In this document: positions 58,355 through 64,000 of the stretch, piece by piece
How the letters are laid out: each line of letters begins with the position of its first letter
Numbering within the stretch: the stretch's first letter is position 1
DNA from: Arcuatula senhousia
Lineage: Eukaryota; Mollusca; Bivalvia; Mytilida; Mytilidae
DNA length: 64,000 nt
Reading direction: 5' to 3'
Assembly: GCA_963971305.1 (NCBI GenBank)
Contig: OZ020317.1
Location: 19,610,001-19,674,000 of the forward strand
The notes under the pieces: model-generated
Seen by the model: the letters and a program-made list of their open reading frames with translations, nothing else
Told to the model about the DNA's origin: nothing
The model's database searches: none
Position numbers and translations under genes: made by a program

Positions 58355-58960
58355 TGTCCCAAATCCCAAAATTCACGGTTACGTCAATCAAATTGGTTTG
58401 GTAGCACCGTGTGATGCTTAGCATTATGCATGCTTCGGATGCTGGATTTGACCTATATTTTTTTGCATGAATGACCACCAACAGAAGTATGGTTAGAGTC
58501 CTTTCATGCTTACTGACAAGTGTCACATTAACTATATTGGTATTGTAGGTGCACTTAATGATGCTAAGCACAATTCATGCTTTGGATGCTGCCTGTGACC
58601 TACATTTTTTCCCATGAATATCTACTTACATGTACAGAAGAAGGGTTAACGTCCATTCCTGCTTACTGACATATATTGGACCCATATATAGGAATGGTAT
58701 GTGCACCTAGTGATGCTTAGCACAATACATGCTTCAAATGCCAGCTATGACCTACATTTTTATATGGATGACCCTTACAGAAGAATTGTTTAAGTCCATT
58801 TCTGTTAACAGGCAAGTACCACATCAACCAAAGTGGATGGTAGGTGCATTTAGGGATGCATAGCAATGGTTCACATGATAGCTGTGACCTTCTTTTTCTG
58901 CATGAATAAGCACTTAAAATTTGGAAAAGTTCTAGTCAATTCCCGCTTAGTGACAATAAT
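58355..58960. repeat. Tandem repeat, period about 147 bp, four units
   Basis: GATGCTTAGCA-type landmarks lie at 58413, 58560, 58712 and 58855 (spacings 147, 152, 143). Each unit includes ATGCTT-GGATGC, TGACCTACATTTTT, TGCTTACTGAC and GGTATG-TAGGTGCAC. Units differ by roughly a tenth to a fifth of positions by eye. Confidence 0.85.
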
Positions 58961-59029
58961 TCGTAATTTATAAACAATCTAGCTGTTTGATAAATATAAA
59001 GGATAGGCACCATGCTGTTTGACACATTT

Positions 59030-59460
59030 TCTTGTTGGAGTTAGATTTAAGTATTATTGACAGAAAATTACTAACCAAAGTATATGATGAACGTGACGAA
59101 TTAACTTTTCCTATTATAAATTTCCCTTTCATTGAAGGAGATGTTCCACTAGCACCAATTTGCGAGATTTCTATTTCACAGTTAATAAGATATGATTGGA
59201 TCTGCAGTTGTGTTTCTGATTTTGTTCATAAAAACCGCTTTATAACTGAAAAAAAAAATATTTAACTAAGGTTATCTCCGAAATTCTTATACAAGTGTCG
59301 GTCTCTTATTGAAAAAAATATATTGTAGACGTCGATATCTGATAGTGAAAGGAGTATCACATCCTAAATACTATTGTTATGTTCTTTATAAAGCACACAT
59401 GTTTCAAAACAATCCATTGGAAATGGAGAACTGGCTTCAAAATCTATTACGAAAATGATA
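59030..59460 (+). pseudogene. Reverse transcriptase C-terminal fragment, inactivated
   Basis: The open part (59032-59265) reads KVYDERDELTFPIINFPF, then EGDVPLAPICEISISQLIRY and DFVHKNRF, the C-terminal core of the same broad reverse-transcriptase family as 1277-2170 but from a different lineage (GDVP instead of CSNIP). Beyond the stop, GISHPKYYCYVLYK recalls the family's GIS-P-FYGDLVYK segment. Stops and frameshifts show it is dead. Confidence 0.75.
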
Positions 59461-59974
59461 TGAATTTAATATTTTGGTTAAATCTTCATATCTAGTATTT
59501 TTGGGTAGAAATATAGATAACTTGATACTTACTTAAAAACTTTAATATTTATTAAGCTGTCATTTTTAAGCATTATAGCGAGCAAGTATGTCGGTTTTGT
59601 GTGATGACACTCCACCAAAACATTAATTGTTTGAAGTGTATTGTCGGTTTTCGATGTTGAATATTTTTAAACATCGGTTGATTAATGATTCTCAGTTAGC
59701 TGTCATAAACAGCAAGTGTTCTACTGTGTTCCTCTACCGTTCGTTTGTTCTTGTTGTTTTTTTTGTCTAAGGTTCTCTATAGTGGAATTGAACGTTAATC
59801 GATATTATTTTTTATTGTGTTATTTTGTGCTTTGTCTTAGATTATTTATAGTGGTGAGGTAAGTAAAAATAAACTAGTTTAACCCTTGTTCATGTTCCTG
59901 CCAACTGGCAAGGATATAAAAGAAAGCTTTGGTTTATATTTGTATTTTTATAGTTTTTTTTCCTTGTTTAAGAA

Positions 59975-60160
59975 GGGTTTTGATTGACTATTTCAGGATT
60001 GGGTGAATTTTAATAATATGCATTGATTTATTTAGACTTTCTACCTATTGCAGATCGGCAAAAGCAACACCTGCTGGCCTCGTTGAAGGCTGATGGCAGT
60101 TATCCATCCGCTTTTTATGAGAGCTGTGTCGCTTACACTTCTTCAAATTCTTATTTTTTC
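59975..60160 (+). repeat. Dispersed repeat B copy 6
   Basis: TTGACTATTTCAGGATTGGG, ATTGCAGATCGGCAAAAGC, CCTGCTGGCCTCGTTGAAGG, CTGATGGCAGTTATCCATCC and GAGCTGTGTCGCTTACACTT follow the family order. Confidence 0.65.
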
Positions 60161-60334
60161 GACAAGATAAATATTCTGCCGCAACCCATACCTCCATTTT
60201 CATGACGATTTCCTTTGTTTCCCATAGCAACCACTTTTATGTTCAATTTATCATCCCCTACATGTTCACAACCTTTATATAATCTGTAAAGTGTTGCTAG
60301 GGCGTAAAACACCAACCAACGGAAGACATCATGC

Positions 60335-60690
60335 ACTTATAGACAAATATGGGATTTCGATCTCTCAGTTGAGTGCAGATGTCGGTTTGTCATAGGGTTT
60401 TGTTTTGTCTTCCTTTACCGGATTTGACACGCTGAATGGACTATTGGCAACGCAACATGTGTGCTATAGCAAGAAGGAACTGCTTACTCTTCTGGAGCAC
60501 CTGAGTTCACTCTTGTTTCGACTTGAGTTCGCGTTGTTGATTGATATTCAGTTATTTTATGTTTCCATGTTATACATGTTGTTTGTTTTTGTCCCGTTCT
60601 TGTGTGTGTTTAGTGGTTTTGTCTCTGCCTTTTCGGACTTTTGATATTCGGATGCCCCATTTGTACCTCTGCTTCTCCCAATCATCCATC
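60335..60690 (+). repeat. Reverse-transcriptase element 3' tail, well preserved
   Basis: ATGGGATTTCGATCTCTCAG, TTGAGTGCAGATGTCGG, CTTCCTTTACCGGATTTGAC, TGTGTGCTATAGCAAGAAGG, CTTCTGGAGCACCTGAGTTC and TCTGCCTTTTCGGACTTTTG are the sense orientation of the tail at 41460-41810. Overlapping 72-95 codon frames are non-coding. Confidence 0.75.
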
Positions 60691-61735
60691 CAATTTTTTT
60701 TTATCAAACTTTCATGTTCTTTGCACGTATATAACGTATATGGTGTTGTTAGGGTGTAAAAGACCGACTTACTTACAATCTCTCACCACAGCTATATCGA
60801 AAACGTCATCATTCAAAGCAAATGTTGAAATAACATTGAATTTAACTCTTAACACTTCTTCAAAATCTACATGTCCAGTGAAAACAAGATTTGTCAAGTA
60901 TATAAATCCGGTCAAGATTTTTTTTTAGTGTTCAAGTGATAAGACAACTAAACCGCAATCAATAATGCATACTTATGTCGGAACGCGTATGAACTTAGAT
61001 GCCTCAGAAACGTAAGAAGTCGCTTAATTTTGCTACAAAGACAGCATGGTTTGTTGAATAAATGACCAATTGATCGCTGTTTGCTTAATGTTTAGTCGAC
61101 AGAATTTCAGTAATAATCAGGAGAGGAACTAACTGCAACAACAAATTAAATTGTGAAGACCCACCTAGGGCATTGCACTCATAATCCAGACCATGTTCAT
61201 GCAATATACGACATTGAAAAAGTATGGTTTGCTACATATGCATTGAATTAACGACTTAAAATTTCCAGCACTTGTTCCATATTGTTATTGTTGGTAATAT
61301 CATGTATACAGATAGGTTATCATACAATTGTGCTTGTAGTACTTATAGTTTATTATATAATTTTGGCCGGCAATACAGGGATATATCCCGAATTGTAATC
61401 TCGAAGGGATATGCTATTTTCCCCAGAGTTTGCACGAGGAAAAAACAACCACCCCGAGTGATTTCATGTCGGGATGCTTCCATTTGGAAAATGACACAAT
61501 TGTTTGGTTTTTTTTTTGGTTAATCGTTTACCTTGCGACGTCACAGTAATGGTTTTTCAAGAGTGGTACAATAATATTGTTTCCCTAGAATGTAAACAAA
61601 GCCGGGAAACATCCAGAATTATATCCCTGCTATGTATACAAAATAAAACATTTGAAATATATTTTGGGGCACATGACTGTAAAAGGCAATCATATTTTTT
61701 AAATTTACCAAATATATGAAAATACATGTAGATAT
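60691..61735. other. Intergenic stretch
   Basis: No gene is recognised. AGGGATATATCCCG (about 61378) and AATTATATCCCTGC (about 61617) form a loose inverted pair that could mark an old element. Nothing else stands out. Confidence 0.45.
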
Positions 61736-61882
61736 ACAATAATAGTACACTGACTCGACATAAAATTTTTATACGGATGAGGCTTAGAAACAGGAAAACG
61801 CGAGGGTCTCCCGAGCGTTTTCTTGTTTCGAGCCGAATTCGTATAAATACAATTTTATGTCGAGTCAGTGTACTATTATTGT
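61736..61882. mobile_element. 147-bp palindromic MITE
   Basis: The first and last 22 bases are perfect inverted repeats (ACAATAATAGTACACTGACT at the left end). The interior also folds: AGAAACAGGAAAACGC pairs with GCGTTTTCTTGTTTC around a GGGTCTCCC loop. Almost the whole element forms one hairpin. No target duplication is clear, and frames crossing it (61557-61895, 61777-61962) are palindrome artefacts. Confidence 0.85.
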
Positions 61883-64000
61883 GTTTATACTGCAATATTT
61901 TGTATTTCCTTTGGATTATTCTTTATTTAAAAAAAAACACAAATAAAAAAATCGATAAATGATCCTACCGCGGGCCCCTCTCCTAATATGGTCATAACAC
62001 CTGTGTCGCCAGGTAAGGGGCACACTGTATAACATGGAATGGTTTATGTACTATGATACAAATGTTCATGGTCTAAAGTAAATAAATGTAATGAAATTTG
62101 AAAAAAATAAAATAAAAAAAGTTGAAGCATAAATTAAAAATTAAAAATTGAAAGCTACCGTTTTTTAACTAATATGCGCCTTACATGTAAGAATGCAGCT
62201 TAATATCATTATGCTAGAAATAAAAAAAAATAAAAATAATTGTTTTTCTTGGAATAAAATGTAATAGATTTATTAAATACATTCGGCGTTGAAAATATAA
62301 AGATTACATATTTTTATCAAAAGTATTTTAAATTCGGGTATTCAATTCAGCGCATTAATATTTTCACCTGTCAATCAAAAAGCACGTGGAGTCCGTGCAA
62401 CTGCAAACTCAACTAGCTCTCTCTATATATGTTATCTACCGGTTTATACGGATTTGATAGTAGTTGCCTACATAAATTGAGCATATTTAATTGCATGATA
62501 GAACATCCAATTATTTCCCAACCATTTTTTAAGTTTATAGTTTTTAATTTTCTGTCAACGCACACCTAACAAATACTTTTCTTAAAATTTATTTATACGG
62601 GAATAAACGGTTAATTTAATTTTGCCGATTTCAAAATTTCAAGGAGTAACCTCTCATCAACAGCATTCACGTCAAAACATTGGAAGATCAATAACCAAAA
62701 CTATGAAAATGCATTTGTATAAGTAATCAATACCAAAAAGTTCGAACAGGAAAGCCAAATCAAGGACCATGGATATCTGTATTCTAATTCCTTGCTTCTG
62801 TCCTGACTTCTCAATTCGAGTTGCATAAAAATTTTCACATTCTATCCTTTTTAAAATTATATTTTAGATAATTGATGATTTATGTGGTTTTAATCCACAT
62901 TCCGGACCATGAAAATTCTTTAACAGCATTAGGAACAAATTCGTAGAGATCTCTGCTAGAGCCAATAACACGCTTTCGATCTGTGCTCACTAATACCAAT
63001 ATTCATTTTCCCACTCATACGAAAGGTTTCTTTTATTTATACATATTTATTAGTTTTGATTTCATTCTTTAATGTAGCTGATGTGTCCTAGAATGCACAA
63101 AAAAAACCCCAAACACTGTGTATGTATAGAGGTTGTACTGATAATTGTGTGATTTACAAATTATCAAGTTCCGTAAAAAGATAATATAATAAGGTATCCC
63201 TTATAAAGGGGCTTGTGTGGCGGAATCTTCATGCTTGAATACCACACTATCGGTCATTAGCCAATATAACCAATACAATTCTTCTTTTCTAAATATTTGT
63301 ACCATACTATATTCGACCTTGTTTTACAGCATGCCTCGGAAAGGAGGCGTGTACTAAAAGTGATATACTGTCACTGACCGTATATCACATATCGATATAC
63401 AGTCACTGTAATTTGACTGCTCAAATAGACCGATTGCAGTATAAATACATATAATGTGTATTTGATACATCTTTGTCTAACATATATAACACAAATAAAA
63501 GTGTGTTGTTTATACTACCAAGCAGCGAGCAAATGAAAACAAAAGGATTCATACAATGAAATAATTAAGAAGTGAAACATGGGATAGGATCACACTAATT
63601 AAGATAACTAAACAATAAAGACTGCATCCATGTGCAAAACCGAACACACTTTTAATCGAGCAACTTAACTTTTTTATATATAAATGGTGTTGCGCACTGC
63701 TCTGTAAAGCAATTGATATAATATCAACTTAACTTTTTGTTGTTTTCATAAAACGAGGGGATGGAAAGTTTCATTTTTCTCAGCATGGAGCACCACTATG
63801 ATTTGTGGTCAGGTACATTTAGGTACGCTAGATGGCATGGTTGCCACATTTAGTGCTGCCTAAGTCCTGTTCCTTGCCACCAAAACGGCCAGTGATAATC
63901 ATTTTGGTCTTGTGCATATTTTAAGTTGTTTAAAAGAACAAGAATTCAGCACGCATTTCGACACAAATGTTTCTTCTAGACATTGATAAATTTATCTGTT
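61883..64000. other. Intergenic stretch to the window edge
   Basis: AT-rich. It includes repeat C at 62600-62785, short inverted TATACTGTCACTGAC-type sequence near 63365-63410, and at 63775-63815 a GCACCACTATG-TTTG-GGTCAGG block shared with the core of the 37-kb foldback element. No gene is recognised. Confidence 0.45.
62600..62785 (+). repeat. Dispersed repeat C copy
   Basis: GGGAATAAACGGTTAATTT, ATTTCAAGGAGTAACCTCTC, ATCAACAGCATTCACG, CATTGGAAGATCAATAACC and GAACAGGAAAGCCAAATCAA follow the order of 7295-7605. Confidence 0.65.

Noticed and set aside
61557..61962. Open frames on both strands
   Set aside because: They arise from the near-perfect palindrome at 61736-61882, which reads alike on both strands.

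Overview
The window looks like a piece of an AT-rich, repeat-dense animal genome, most likely a bivalve mollusc of the mussel (Mytilus) type. This rests on one spliced animal developmental gene with kilobase introns, and on dispersed repeats of kinds common in bivalve DNA: tRNA-derived SINEs, hairpin-ended elements beginning AGCTCACCTG, and decayed reverse-transcriptase tails. The species assignment is inference. No bacterial-style genes, rRNA genes or CRISPR arrays are visible.

The only intact protein-coding gene I can support is Wnt6, on the minus strand. Its four coding exons are 28868-28941, 16686-16906, 11265-11539 and 8747-9208. All six splice sites are GT/AG, the phases (2, 1, 0) agree across junctions, and the joined product is 343 residues with 24 cysteines and the acylated-serine motif. 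Exon 1 carries only the signal peptide and lies about 12 kb from exon 2. The remaining open frames are explained by repeats or cannot be assigned.

Layout: 1-8555 is a repeat patchwork downstream of Wnt6. It includes a hairpin-ended element (485-3586) broken by a foldback element (590-1244) and a dead reverse-transcriptase copy (about 1277-2170). Positions 8556-28941 hold Wnt6; its 3' UTR contains a MITE, and its introns hold SINEs and small tandem repeats. 28942-51689 is upstream intergenic DNA with SINEs, other dispersed repeats and a foldback element with 174-bp arms (37035-38112). 51690-57910 is a reverse-transcriptase tail split by a 5.7-kb element with long inverted termini and a 6-bp target duplication (51990-57688), which itself contains another hairpin-ended element (53749-54786). 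57911-64000 holds a roughly 147-bp tandem array, reverse-transcriptase remnants and a 147-bp perfect-ended palindrome.

The mobile elements do not form a working system: no intact transposase or reverse transcriptase is present, so they appear to be non-autonomous or dead. Their relevance to Wnt6 is local. Repeats form part of the 3' UTR, sit against the exon 2 acceptor, and fill introns 1 and 2.
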